A stretch of DNA of 64,000 nt from an uncultured bacterium (GCA_900548385.1 URKJ01000021.1:18001-82000); one strand, 5' to 3'. Positions 8,147 through 16,783 are shown, counted from the stretch's first letter. Numbers and translations: made by a program. The notes: generated from the letters alone by a model not told the origin.

Positions 8147-9087
8147 TGCGGTATTCAAAATCAAACCTGATCGAATGCATCCGCAAGGGGGAGACTCTGA
8201 AGTATCTCTTCTTCTGGGGACATCAGCCATCCGCCGACGGGAGCTTATCGAACAGTTGTTTCAGCCAGTGGTGGAAATGCGAATTTTCTGACGGGCATAT
8301 CCGGTATTGCTGTGCCGAGCAATTCATGATGGCCGCAAAAGCCCGCCAGTTTCATGACGAATCCACGCTTTCGGAAATTCTTGCGGAAACGGATCCCACT
8401 AAAATCAAACAGCTGGGACGTCAGGTTAAAAAATTTGAAGCGATCCTTTGGAACGAGCGAAAATTTGCTGCCGTCGTTGAGGGGAATTTTCTCAAATTCT
8501 CGCAGAATCCGGCCTTGCGTGAGTTTTTGCTCGCCACCGGAAACGCGGTGATTGTGGAAGCCAGCCCGCGCGATTGCATCTGGGGAATCGGCATGGGCAA
8601 GGATCATCCCGACAGCCGGAATCCTGAAAAATGGCGCGGGGAAAATTTGCTCGGCTTCGCATTGATGGAAGTCCGCGACCTGCTGCGTGAGAACAGTTGT
8701 TGCAAACTTTCTCCAGCCGAACAGATCGTGGCGGAACTGGCGCAAATCGGCGTTTGCGATGAAAATTTCGATTTTCTGACCAAGCTGCGGCTGGGCGATT
8801 GGGATGAAGAATTATTCGCTGCTCTGCAGAAGACATTGGAAAAACTGAGACCCGTCTTTGAGCAGCTCCCCGACGCCGTGAAAATTTTGCTGGTCCTTTA
8901 CATTGACTTGCCCAACCTGATGCTGGGATATATCGAACACTCCGCCAAAGAGGAACAGCCCCGGCTATACGAGCGGTATTTCGATATGCTTACCGCCATG
9001 TCCGAGAATACCATGTCCGTCAAAGACTTTGAAAACAAACTGGTTCACTGGAAATGTGTAGCGCGCAAGTGTCGCGAAAGCGATTAA
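8143..9087 (+). CDS. NADAR-domain protein with extra C-terminal domain
   Basis: The protein has 314 residues from ATG 8143, which overlaps the upstream stop; ATG 8146 is an alternative. Residues 1-185 read as NADAR (YbiA-like): CAEQFMMAAKA with Glu59, LGRQV, KFSQNP, and EASPRDCIWGIGMG with Glu139 and Trp147. YbiA-type enzymes are N-glycosidases acting on riboflavin-pathway intermediates, and NADAR proteins are also linked to ADP-ribose/NAD metabolism and to toxin or phage conflict. Residues 190-314 form an added helical domain not seen in simple YbiA proteins and unrecognised. The accessory setting favours a conflict-type role, but that is inference. Confidence 0.85.
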   Translation: MMRYSKSNLIECIRKGETLKYLFFWGHQPSADGSLSNSCFSQWWKCEFSDGHIRYCCAEQFMMAAKARQFHDESTLSEILAETDPTKIKQLGRQVKKFEAILWNERKFAAVVEGNFLKFSQNPALREFLLATGNAVIVEASPRDCIWGIGMGKDHPDSRNPEKWRGENLLGFALMEVRDLLRENSCCKLSPAEQIVAELAQIGVCDENFDFLTKLRLGDWDEELFAALQKTLEKLRPVFEQLPDAVKILLVLYIDLPNLMLGYIEHSAKEEQPRLYERYFDMLTAMSENTMSVKDFENKLVHWKCVARKCRESD

Positions 9088-9106
9088 CAGATCGGAGGAA
9101 ATACCA

Positions 9107-11134
9107 ATGGACAAAATGCTGAATCGCGAAGAATTTCTCTGCAAAGCGGAAAAATTGCGCCGCATCAATTGGAAGATGTGGTTTCTCCTGATTTCCTTCA
9201 TTGGCTATGCGTTGGTATTTTTCGGAGCCGGTGTTTTGGGGAGAGAGCACATCGGCGGTAAGGATAATCCACTTTTTGTGCTTATTTTTATTCCCGCCAT
9301 TTTTGCCATGGAAAAAATTCTCAACGGAAAATCATTCCGTTGTCCGGTCTGTGGCGAGCCTTTCAAAAATCATACCGCGGAATTGGTCATCGCCTCCGGT
9401 AAGTGTCCGGCCTGCTTATCGGAAATTCTTGAACTGCCGAGCCAGAACAATGCTGTTTTCGAACGGGATAACTTCATCCGGTATCACCGCAAAAACCGAT
9501 ATTGTGCCAAAGTCGAATGGGTGGTACTTGGATTGTCGGCAGTGATTGTAAGTCTGTTTATTCTGATGACATTCCCGGAAATTGTCTATATTTTTCCTCC
9601 GATACGCTGGTTTTATCGCGTATTGTACTATATGAATTCAGCTTATTTATCCATTCCCATTTGGGTGTTTGCATTGTTTATGCTAGCTTATCTGGCTTGC
9701 CGGATGCACTACCGCCCGGCACGAAAAATGGAACGATGTCCCCATTGCGGAGACCGTTTCGACCGTGACATGCCGCAAATCATCATTGCCACCGGGCGCT
9801 GTCCGCACTGCAGTCAGATTCTTTTGACCGGTACACAGCCTATGCGCCATGATCTGATTTATCGCAAGAGCCTGAGCAACTCGTTTGCACCTGAATTTCA
9901 CTGGCTGACCCAAAGTTTTTTCGCATTTGCGCTGATTGTGATTGCTGTATTGGAAAATCCGGCTCATGTTCTGTGGGGAGCGGGCATACTGATCGGGTTC
10001 GAGCTGTTGTTGGTTATGTTTTTTCAGAACCGTCGTCGGCGGTGCCGACATCAATATCCCTCCCGCTTGCTTAAAGTCAGCAACCATTGCAGAATTTGCG
10101 GTAAGGATCTAAGTTGCGACGCTGACTTATTCCATCCGGTGACCACTCGGGAAAAATGGATTCACCTACGGGATGACGGCGTGTGGCGTTCGGCGATTGT
10201 GCTGGTGGTTTTATTGATCGTCATCGGATTTGAATCCCGGGCAATTCCCGTATTGCTGAAAGAAGATTCCATGATCAACATGACCGGGCTTGCTTTGGCA
10301 AATGTTTTATTCATGGCAATTCCGGTCGGCTTTGGATATCTGATGTGGAAAACCAAAAATCCAACCGGCATTGTATTGACCGATGAGACCCTGACCATCA
10401 TTGGTGACAATGATACGGTCATTGCCAAAACAGATTTAGTATCTGCCGACAGTCAGGAAACGTTATCGAGCCAGGATGGCAAGCTGGTGCGGACCTGGCG
10501 ATTGAAAACAGTTCGGGGCACAGTCACAATTCCGGCAAAAGCGCTAGCCGATCCATTGAGCGATGTTCAAGTAATCGCGCAATGGCTACCCCATTATGAA
10601 CCACCTCGGACAATTTCAGGTGAATTTAGCGAAGCCAGTTTTACCTTTGTGCACAAGGATGACCCGGAATTGAAAGCCGCGCAACGAAAGTTGAAACATA
10701 TTCTGCAGTGGGGCTTCTCCGCTTCGTTTGTCTTTGGCTGTGCTGGCCTTTATTGGGACATCATGGGATTGTTTGTCATCGGTGCGGTCATCGCCATACC
10801 GCTCTTGCTACTTTTACAGCTGTTATATCTAAAGTCAGCCCAACGGCAGGTGTATAAAAAATATGACGGCATAACCTTTCTGTACGACGGTCTGTCCCTG
10901 AACGGCCGCAAAGGCAGAAAAATTCCGCAAAAGAAAATCGATAAAGTATCCCTGAGCTGGGAAAACAAAAACGGAATCAACGTTCTGATTGCCGGATTCT
11001 ATATCAAACCGATGCGCGGCATGGAAGAATTTCAACTCCGTTCCGATTGCTTTGCCGAGCCGGAAAAATTCATTGCCGTTTGTCAAAGCTGGCGCGCACA
11101 TTTACTTGAAGCCAAAGATAACCGGGAGAAGTGA
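9107..11134 (+). CDS. Large membrane protein with zinc ribbons
   Basis: The protein has 675 residues from ATG 9107, 7 nt after GGAGGAA. Hydrophobic segments at about 25-45, 55-70, 138-156, 180-198, 268-283 and 288-305, and further ones in the second half, alternate with cytoplasmic-type metal sites. Two complete ribbons are visible: CPVC (79-82) with CPAC (100-103), and CPHC (211-214) with CPHC (232-235). A third, CRIC (328-331), lacks an obvious second pair. The regions at about 420-500 and 600-665 look beta-rich and may be PH-like membrane-associated domains; this is inference. The repeated TM-ribbon unit suggests internal duplication. Not a protein I can name. Confidence 0.75.
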   Translation: MDKMLNREEFLCKAEKLRRINWKMWFLLISFIGYALVFFGAGVLGREHIGGKDNPLFVLIFIPAIFAMEKILNGKSFRCPVCGEPFKNHTAELVIASGKCPACLSEILELPSQNNAVFERDNFIRYHRKNRYCAKVEWVVLGLSAVIVSLFILMTFPEIVYIFPPIRWFYRVLYYMNSAYLSIPIWVFALFMLAYLACRMHYRPARKMERCPHCGDRFDRDMPQIIIATGRCPHCSQILLTGTQPMRHDLIYRKSLSNSFAPEFHWLTQSFFAFALIVIAVLENPAHVLWGAGILIGFELLLVMFFQNRRRRCRHQYPSRLLKVSNHCRICGKDLSCDADLFHPVTTREKWIHLRDDGVWRSAIVLVVLLIVIGFESRAIPVLLKEDSMINMTGLALANVLFMAIPVGFGYLMWKTKNPTGIVLTDETLTIIGDNDTVIAKTDLVSADSQETLSSQDGKLVRTWRLKTVRGTVTIPAKALADPLSDVQVIAQWLPHYEPPRTISGEFSEASFTFVHKDDPELKAAQRKLKHILQWGFSASFVFGCAGLYWDIMGLFVIGAVIAIPLLLLLQLLYLKSAQRQVYKKYDGITFLYDGLSLNGRKGRKIPQKKIDKVSLSWENKNGINVLIAGFYIKPMRGMEEFQLRSDCFAEPEKFIAVCQSWRAHLLEAKDNREK

Positions 11135-11137
11135 GCG

Positions 11138-12052
11138 ATGACCAAACGCAGGAAAAAATCACGGGCTCAGATTTTCAGGGACAATTATCGCAGAACAAAG
11201 GGTATCTCTCGCAAGAAGGCGGAGGCAAGCGATTTTCTCCCCTGTATTTTCAAACCGCGATGGGCATTATTGCCGATGGTATTGGCGATTGGGATATTTA
11301 TCTGGCAATTATGTTTCCTGCCGCCGTTGGAATACTACTGGCAGCCGATCTCCGGTTTCCTTTGCTTGTTTTTTCTCTGTATGATGGGTTACTTTGAGAA
11401 AAACGCCAAGCATCTGCTGCAATGGTTCTACTCTTTGCTTGGATTACTGGCTATATTCATTACGCCCTATTGCCTGTCGTTCATTCTGGTTTTTATCCTC
11501 GTCATGTGGTTGCTTTGGTCTTGGGGATTCGCCGCAACGTTCAAGGATAAGGGCTATCCTAAAATCGGAATGATTGTCGGGATCTTGATTTTTTCCGTAG
11601 GGGCGACCGCCTTTTATCTCTTCGGATGGAATATCATCGCCCGGCAGGCATACGATTCGATTATTTTTCCATACACGGGCAATTCGATTCAAAAAATTGT
11701 ATTTGAGCGGAAAGGTCGTGCGCCACTGGAGATAAGCGAATCCGCGGAAATTGAAAAAATCGTTTCCGCATGGAAAACATATCTGTTCGACGCCGGGCAT
11801 GGCCGCTGGCTTCCGCCCTATGATATTGAGGCACATCAACCGTGGCAATGCCGGGTGATTTATCGGAACGGAGAAGAAAAAAACTATATTGTCGCTTCGG
11901 GATTGAGAAGAACACCGGATTCAATCTGTGTGATTGACACAACCCGGTATCGAAAATTCGATCTCTGGCCGTGGAAACGCGCTTATCAAAGTCCTGAACT
12001 TTACAAGGTTCTGTATCCATTGCTGTGGAATAGCAATCGAAAGGAGAAATAA
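11138..12052 (+). CDS. Membrane protein of unknown function
   Basis: The protein has 304 residues; ATG lies 3 nt after the upstream stop, behind GGGAGAAG. A basic N-terminus (KRRKK, later RRTK) precedes about five hydrophobic segments between residues 42 and 165. A soluble domain of about 135 residues follows, with alternating beta-like stretches (VFERKG, CRVIYRNG, NYIVASG). No family was recognised. It sits between the zinc-ribbon membrane protein and the actin-like gene and is surely in the same operon. Confidence 0.7.
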   Translation: MTKRRKKSRAQIFRDNYRRTKGISRKKAEASDFLPCIFKPRWALLPMVLAIGIFIWQLCFLPPLEYYWQPISGFLCLFFLCMMGYFEKNAKHLLQWFYSLLGLLAIFITPYCLSFILVFILVMWLLWSWGFAATFKDKGYPKIGMIVGILIFSVGATAFYLFGWNIIARQAYDSIIFPYTGNSIQKIVFERKGRAPLEISESAEIEKIVSAWKTYLFDAGHGRWLPPYDIEAHQPWQCRVIYRNGEEKNYIVASGLRRTPDSICVIDTTRYRKFDLWPWKRAYQSPELYKVLYPLLWNSNRKEK

Positions 12053-12054
12053 CC

Positions 12055-13002
12055 ATGCCCGACACGTTCAATATGACGGTTCTGATGGACTGGGGAACGG
12101 AAACGCTGCGCTGGACAGCAGGCAATGAAGATTTATCAATGCCCAATATCGCCGTATCGCCGTCGCAATGCAAGCCGGTGTGCGCCGTGGGCAACGATGC
12201 AATACAATTATTAAAAGTTCATCCGGAATATTATGTATTAACGCCGCCTGCCGGAATTTTATTTGACGAACCCGAGGTTATGGCAGCACAAAGATTGACG
12301 ATGATACGTTTGGCGGGAAAAGCCTTGCCGTGGTGGAAGCGTCTTTTGCATCCCAAGATTTTAGTTGCCGTTCCGCTGGGAACCAGCGGTATTGAATCCT
12401 TTGGTGTTCGTGACGTTTTGAAGCGACAGGCACAACGCATTATTTTCGTATATGCACCAATGGCCGCAGCCATGGGGAGCGGTTACGACGGGTATTCCGA
12501 AAAAGCCTTTACCGTTCTGGATATTGGCGCGGGATTTACGCAGTTTGCCGTAATCAGGCAAGGCGGATTTCAAGTTTCCGGCGCATTGCGCATAGGCGGT
12601 CGCGATCTTGATCGTGCGTTGAAAAAGTATCTTTTCAAACAATACGCCGCCGATTTTCCCTTTCACGAACTGCGCGAAGTCAAGCACGCATGGAATCGCC
12701 GCAACACATTTTCGCTCGGCAAACTCCGGTTGGAACGCGATGAACTGCAATCCGTCTGGCTGCCGCATTGGAAACGCGTGGCGGAGCTGATCGACGATAC
12801 CTTAACCGATGCGGAACTTCGCCGGGAAGTCGCTGCCAATGGTGTTGCGCTTACCGGCGGATTGTCGCAGATGCCCGGTCTTCCGGAATTCCTTGCGGAG
12901 CGTTTCGGCATGAAGTTTCAGATTGCCCGGAACCCCGCCGGAGCCGTCTTGCGCGGGCTTCAACGGATGTTGACGAAACTCCCGCCCGATCTGTGGAAAT
13001 AG
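12055..13002 (+). CDS. MreB/actin-like ATPase paralog
   Basis: The protein has 315 residues, slightly shorter than MreB (about 340). Actin-fold motifs are visible in order: phosphate-1 DWGTET (12-17), the APMAAAMGSG helix (134-143), phosphate-2 LDIGAG (155-160), IGGRDLD (180-186), and the adenosine motif LTGGLSQMPGL (266-276). These match MreB closely. MreB normally has an EEP sequence before MAAA, containing a glutamate implicated in hydrolysis; here it is YAP, so hydrolysis may be weak or altered. It begins 2 nt after the upstream stop with AAAGGAG before it. Its place among membrane-protein genes suggests it supports that system rather than cell shape; this is inference. Confidence 0.85.
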   Translation: MPDTFNMTVLMDWGTETLRWTAGNEDLSMPNIAVSPSQCKPVCAVGNDAIQLLKVHPEYYVLTPPAGILFDEPEVMAAQRLTMIRLAGKALPWWKRLLHPKILVAVPLGTSGIESFGVRDVLKRQAQRIIFVYAPMAAAMGSGYDGYSEKAFTVLDIGAGFTQFAVIRQGGFQVSGALRIGGRDLDRALKKYLFKQYAADFPFHELREVKHAWNRRNTFSLGKLRLERDELQSVWLPHWKRVAELIDDTLTDAELRREVAANGVALTGGLSQMPGLPEFLAERFGMKFQIARNPAGAVLRGLQRMLTKLPPDLWK

Positions 13003-13012
13003 ATAGAGGACA

Positions 13013-13105
13013 ATGTGGCGCGCCGGATGGACTGGTATTGCCCCTGCCCCGGTTGATTGTCCCCGGCACGGCAGAAAACGGAGAAAATTTAACGATGAAA
13101 GGTAA
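13013..13105 (+). CDS. Possible 30-codon ORF
   Basis: A 30-residue frame (begins MWRAGW) has AGAGGA just before its ATG and ends 3 nt before the SUKH-like gene. It is rich in Arg and Pro and may be a remnant or chance frame. It would otherwise be a 106-nt gap in a very tight operon, which is the only reason to list it. Confidence 0.2.
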   Translation: MWRAGWTGIAPAPVDCPRHGRKRRKFNDER

Positions 13106-13108
13106 GCC

Positions 13109-13525
13109 ATGAACTATAAGAAATTTTATCGGGAACTGATACTGACAACAACCGGAAGCCTTCCTGCCGCCGAAGACGGCATGTCCGAAACCGAATTTGA
13201 TGCGCTGTGTAAAATCGCCGTCCCGCAGGCTTTGAAAGAATATTATCTCGTTGCCGGAAAGCATTCCATAAGTATGGAATATAATCTTTTTCTGCCACTG
13301 AACCAATTCGAGCGGCATGATGGATTTCTATGGTTTATGGAAGAAAATCAGGCGGTCTGTTATTGGGGAATCAAGGAAGATGACTTGATGCAAACCGATC
13401 CGGAAGTCTGGCAACTGCACGCCGATCCATCCGGTAAACTCGCTCACGCATATTCAGAGGAAAGAACTTTCAGCGAATTCGTCAGCGGTTACTTCGCTTT
13501 TATAAAAAGCGACAAAGAGGGATAA
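13109..13525 (+). CDS. SUKH-like (SMI1/KNR4) protein
   Basis: The protein has 138 residues, soluble. The pattern fits the SUKH superfamily: a helical start, PQALKEYYLVAGKH, NLFLPLNQFE, and a strand-rich ENQAVCYWGIKEDDL followed by DPEVWQL. SUKH proteins are best known as immunity proteins that neutralise contact-dependent or secreted toxins. No toxin gene is visible next to it. It closes the accessory block. The family call rests on pattern recognition, so it is moderately sure. Confidence 0.7.
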   Translation: MNYKKFYRELILTTTGSLPAAEDGMSETEFDALCKIAVPQALKEYYLVAGKHSISMEYNLFLPLNQFERHDGFLWFMEENQAVCYWGIKEDDLMQTDPEVWQLHADPSGKLAHAYSEERTFSEFVSGYFAFIKSDKEG

Positions 13526-13530
13526 CGCAG

Positions 13531-13604
13531 ATGAAAACAGAAAAATAACACTCTATCTTTCTGATGCAGACGGGCGAAAGAATCCGGTTTATCTTATCCG
13601 GTGA
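13531..13604 (+). pseudogene. Short frameshifted gene remnant
   Basis: An ATG at 13531 follows GAGGGA but stops after five codons at a run of five A's. Shifting one base in the A-run gives a 24-codon frame with plausible protein sequence (TLYLSDADGRKNPVYLIR) ending at TGA 13602-13604. It looks like a decayed or frameshifted small gene after the SUKH-like gene, but it is very short and could be chance. Confidence 0.25.
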
Positions 13605-13615
13605 AAAGTAAAGTC

Positions 13616-13640
13616 TCCCGGCGGAGAATCCCCGCCGGGA
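13616..13640 (-). terminator. Terminator hairpin of tyrS
   Basis: TCCCGGCGG (13616-13624) pairs with CCGCCGGGA (13632-13640), a 9-bp GC stem with a 7-nt loop. On the - strand it is followed by an interrupted T-rich stretch (ACTTTACTTTTC). It lies 10 nt past the tyrS stop. Confidence 0.6.
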
Positions 13641-13650
13641 AAACGATCTG

Positions 13651-14916
13651 TCATTCTGCGACGATTCGCTTAATGTTCTTTTTCCCGGCTTTCAGAATGA
13701 CGGAGCCATCGGAGAAATCGGCGGCTGTCACCGTATAATCAACGGAGTCAATCCGCTTTTCGCCGAGATAGGCTCCGCCGCCCTGAACCAGACGGCGCGC
13801 ATCGCCATTGGATTTGCAAAGCCCGGAATCCGCAAGGAGTTTCACAATCCAGATACCATCCGCAGGAAGCTGAAGTTTGTACGTCGGAAGGTCGTCCAAC
13901 GCAGAAGCATCGGGCATGACTTCCCGGATCCGGCTGGAGGTCGGAATTTTCGCGTCCCGGTCGGCAAAACCGAACTTGGTACAGGCCGCCAGATAGGCTT
14001 TCGCCGCTTCCTCGTGACCATGGGCAAGCGATGTCGCTTCATACGCCAGAACCTCTTTGGCGCGATTGATGGATGCAGCACAAAGTGCGGCGATCTCATC
14101 CAACGGAAGCGCGGTGAAGTAGCTCATCAGCTTCCTGACGTCATTGTCATCCACATTGCGCCAGAACTGATAATAGTCAAAAACGGACGTTTTGGTTTTA
14201 TCAAGCCAAACAGCGCCGCCGACCGATTTTCCAAACTTTTTCCCCTGGCTGTTCAGCAGCAGCGGCATGGTAAAACCGTGGACCTCTTTCTGGGAGAGTC
14301 TGCGGACGAGGTCGATCCCCGCGGCAATATTGCCCCACTGATCCTGTCCGCCGCATTCCAGAGTGCAGCCGTAATCCCGGTTGAGAATGTAATAATCGTA
14401 AGACTGAAGCAGCATGTAGCTGAATTCCATGAACGTGATTCCAGTCTCCATCCGGAGCTTCACGGACTCGGCGGTCAACATTCTGTTGACGCTGAATTTG
14501 GAGCCGATATCCCGCAGGAAATCCAGATATTTCATCTCGCCGAGCCAGTCGATATTGTTCGCCATAACGACATTGTCATAAGGCAGGAACCGGCGGAGCT
14601 GCTGTCCGATGGCTTCACAGTTCTGAGCCACTTTTTCGCGGGTGAGAATCGGACGTGCCTCCTGTTTGCCGGAAGGATCGCCAACGAGACCTGTTGCGCC
14701 GCCGACCAGTGCGATCGGATGATGCCCGGCTTTCTGAAGCCACCGCATGCACATGACAGGCAGCAGATGCCCCACATGAAGACTGTCTCCGGTCGGGTCA
14801 AAGCCCACATAATAAGTAATGGGGCCTTCGGCTAACGCTTTTTCAAGTGCTTTCTCATCGGTCGACTGGTAAACGAACCCGCGAGCCTTCAGATCTTCCC
14901 ATACGTTTGTTGTCAT
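13651..14916 (-). CDS. tyrS: Tyrosyl-tRNA synthetase
   Basis: The protein has 421 residues, normal length. It is a class I synthetase that charges tRNA-Tyr in the cytoplasm. The HIGH motif is HVGH (47-50), the GGQDQWGN tyrosine/tRNA region is at about 189-196, the KMSKS equivalent is KFGKS (227-231), and an S4 RNA-binding domain fills the last 70 residues (LVQGGGAYLGEKRI). It is a single-gene unit with its own promoter (14953-14981) and terminator. ATG lies 8 nt after AAGGTG. It marks the return to typical chromosomal genes after the accessory block. Confidence 0.97.
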   Translation of the reverse strand: MTTNVWEDLKARGFVYQSTDEKALEKALAEGPITYYVGFDPTGDSLHVGHLLPVMCMRWLQKAGHHPIALVGGATGLVGDPSGKQEARPILTREKVAQNCEAIGQQLRRFLPYDNVVMANNIDWLGEMKYLDFLRDIGSKFSVNRMLTAESVKLRMETGITFMEFSYMLLQSYDYYILNRDYGCTLECGGQDQWGNIAAGIDLVRRLSQKEVHGFTMPLLLNSQGKKFGKSVGGAVWLDKTKTSVFDYYQFWRNVDDNDVRKLMSYFTALPLDEIAALCAASINRAKEVLAYEATSLAHGHEEAAKAYLAACTKFGFADRDAKIPTSSRIREVMPDASALDDLPTYKLQLPADGIWIVKLLADSGLCKSNGDARRLVQGGGAYLGEKRIDSVDYTVTAADFSDGSVILKAGKKNIKRIVAE

Positions 14917-14952
14917 TTTTTCACCTTATTATGTTAAAATGGTTGAATTCAT

Positions 14953-14981
14953 AATATACTCCGTTTTGATTCTGATGGCAA
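14953..14981 (-). promoter_or_regulatory. Promoter of tyrS
   Basis: On the - strand, TTGCCA (14981-14976), 17 nt, TATATT (14958-14953). It is about 37 nt upstream of the tyrS ATG. Confidence 0.6.
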
Positions 14982-15077
14982 GCTGTGTTTTATCGTGAAT
15001 CCGTTTTTTTTCATTTTTTATTATGGGTGACGATTGTAATAATGGAAAAAAGAGAGAGATAAAATTGAAAACAGGGA

Positions 15078-15106
15078 TTGAAAAAACATCAAAACCGTGG
15101 TATTTT
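15078..15106 (+). promoter_or_regulatory. Promoter of lysS
   Basis: TTGAAA at 15078-15083, 17 nt, TATTTT at 15101-15106, about 37 nt before the lysS ATG. It is divergent from the tyrS promoter. Confidence 0.5.
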
Positions 15107-15142
15107 ACTCATTTCAACCTTTCAGAGGAGATTTGAATAAAA

Positions 15143-16630
15143 ATGACAGAACAGACCGTCAATCAGACGCCGGAATTGAAGCCGGAAGACATTTTCGAAC
15201 AGAGAAAAGCCAAAATCGGAGAATTCGCCAGCGCAGGCTTGAAACCGTTCGGGAAACGTTTCGACGGAGCAATTTCCACGGCAGAAGCGCGTTCTCTCTT
15301 TGTTCCCGATGCCGAACAGCAGCCCAAAGTGAAGATCGCCGGGCGCATGACCGCATTCCGTGCAATGGGAAAAGCCGTATTCGCCGATGTCAAGGACTCC
15401 TCCGGCAGAATGCAGATCTATGTCCAGCGCGATACCGTCGGCGAGGATTTTTACAAACTTTTCAAGCGGTTTGACATCGGCGATATGATCGGTGTCGAGG
15501 GAGAACTCTTTCTAACCAGAACCGGAGAGGTCACGGTCAAGGCAGCCGCCTGCACTCTGCTCTCCAAGTCGCTCCGTCCCCTCCCCGAAAAATATCACGG
15601 GCTCACCGATATGGAAGCACGCTACCGTCAGCGTTATCTCGACCTCATTACGAACGATGAAAGCCGCGCAGTCCTGCAGAAACGTTCCGTTATCATCAAG
15701 GAGATCCGCAATTATCTCGACGAACGCGGCTATATGGAAGTCGAAACGCCGATGCTCCAGTATATTCCCGGCGGAGCTGCAGCGAATCCGTTCAAGACCC
15801 ATTACAATGCGCTTGACACCGACATGTATCTGCGGATCGCCACCGAGCTTTCCCTGAAAAAACTGCTCGTCGGCGGATTTGAAAAAGTCTACGAAATCAA
15901 CCGGAATTTCCGCAATGAAGGCATGGACCGCCGCCACAATCCGGAGTTTACCGCCATTGAACTCTATCAGGCCTACGGCAACTGTGAAACCATGATGGAA
16001 CTGGTGGAAGACCTGATTAAAACCGTCGCAATGCGCGTCAACGGGACTCTGGTCATCAAAGCCGGTGGAAAGGAAATCGATCTCGGCAAGCCGTGGCGCA
16101 GAGCTGCTTACCGCGATCTCGTGAAAGAGGTTGCGGGCGAAAACTGGTTTGAGCTCTCCCGCGAAGAAAAATACGCAAAAGCAAAAGCGCTCGGAACTCA
16201 GGTTCTGCCCGACTGGACCGATCTGGAAATCACCCACGAGATTTATGAAAAACTTGTGGAAGATACCTTGATCGAACCGACGTTCGTGACCCGCCTGCCC
16301 TCAGAACTTGTCCCGCTTGCGAGAAAATGCGAGGACGATCCGACTCTCGTCGACGTTTACGAGCTGGAAATCAACGGACAGGAGATCAGCCCCGGATATA
16401 CCGAGCTCAACGATCCGATCGACCAGCGTCAGCGCTTCATGGATCAGGTGACTCTCTCCGGAAAGGATCCGGCTCAGGCGGTCGACGAGGACTTCCTCAC
16501 AGCGTTGGAATATGGTATGCCGCCGACCGGAGGCATGGGAATGGGTATTGACCGCCTGGTCATGCTGCTGACCGGTGCAGATTCGATCCGGGATGTGATT
16601 CTGTTCCCGCAGCTCCGCCCGCGTCAGTAA
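15143..16630 (+). CDS. lysS: Lysyl-tRNA synthetase, class II
   Basis: The protein has 495 residues, normal for bacterial LysRS. An N-terminal OB-fold anticodon-binding domain (about 65-165: KIAGRMTAFRAMGKAVF) is followed by the class II catalytic core: motif 2 FRNEGMDRRHNPEFT and motif 3 GMGMGIDRLVMLL near the C-terminus. It charges tRNA-Lys. The start is ATG 15143; GAGGAG lies 15-20 nt upstream, a long spacing, but no closer site exists. It is monocistronic, ending in a very strong terminator. Confidence 0.97.
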   Translation: MTEQTVNQTPELKPEDIFEQRKAKIGEFASAGLKPFGKRFDGAISTAEARSLFVPDAEQQPKVKIAGRMTAFRAMGKAVFADVKDSSGRMQIYVQRDTVGEDFYKLFKRFDIGDMIGVEGELFLTRTGEVTVKAAACTLLSKSLRPLPEKYHGLTDMEARYRQRYLDLITNDESRAVLQKRSVIIKEIRNYLDERGYMEVETPMLQYIPGGAAANPFKTHYNALDTDMYLRIATELSLKKLLVGGFEKVYEINRNFRNEGMDRRHNPEFTAIELYQAYGNCETMMELVEDLIKTVAMRVNGTLVIKAGGKEIDLGKPWRRAAYRDLVKEVAGENWFELSREEKYAKAKALGTQVLPDWTDLEITHEIYEKLVEDTLIEPTFVTRLPSELVPLARKCEDDPTLVDVYELEINGQEISPGYTELNDPIDQRQRFMDQVTLSGKDPAQAVDEDFLTALEYGMPPTGGMGMGIDRLVMLLTGADSIRDVILFPQLRPRQ

Positions 16631-16647
16631 TCGTTTTTCAGACACAT

Positions 16648-16690
16648 ACGCCCTGTGATTTTTTGAGAATCACAGGGCGTTTTGTTTTTC
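16648..16690 (+). terminator. Strong terminator after lysS
   Basis: A 13-bp perfect stem (16648-16660 with 16668-16680) and 7-nt loop are followed by TTTTGTTTTTC. Confidence 0.9.
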
Positions 16691-16783
16691 ATTCTGTTTT
16701 CCTGACCGGACGGACAACGTTTGCAGAGCTGTTCTCTAAACAACGTTCTTCCGGGAAATTACGAATCTTTCACAGATACGTTT

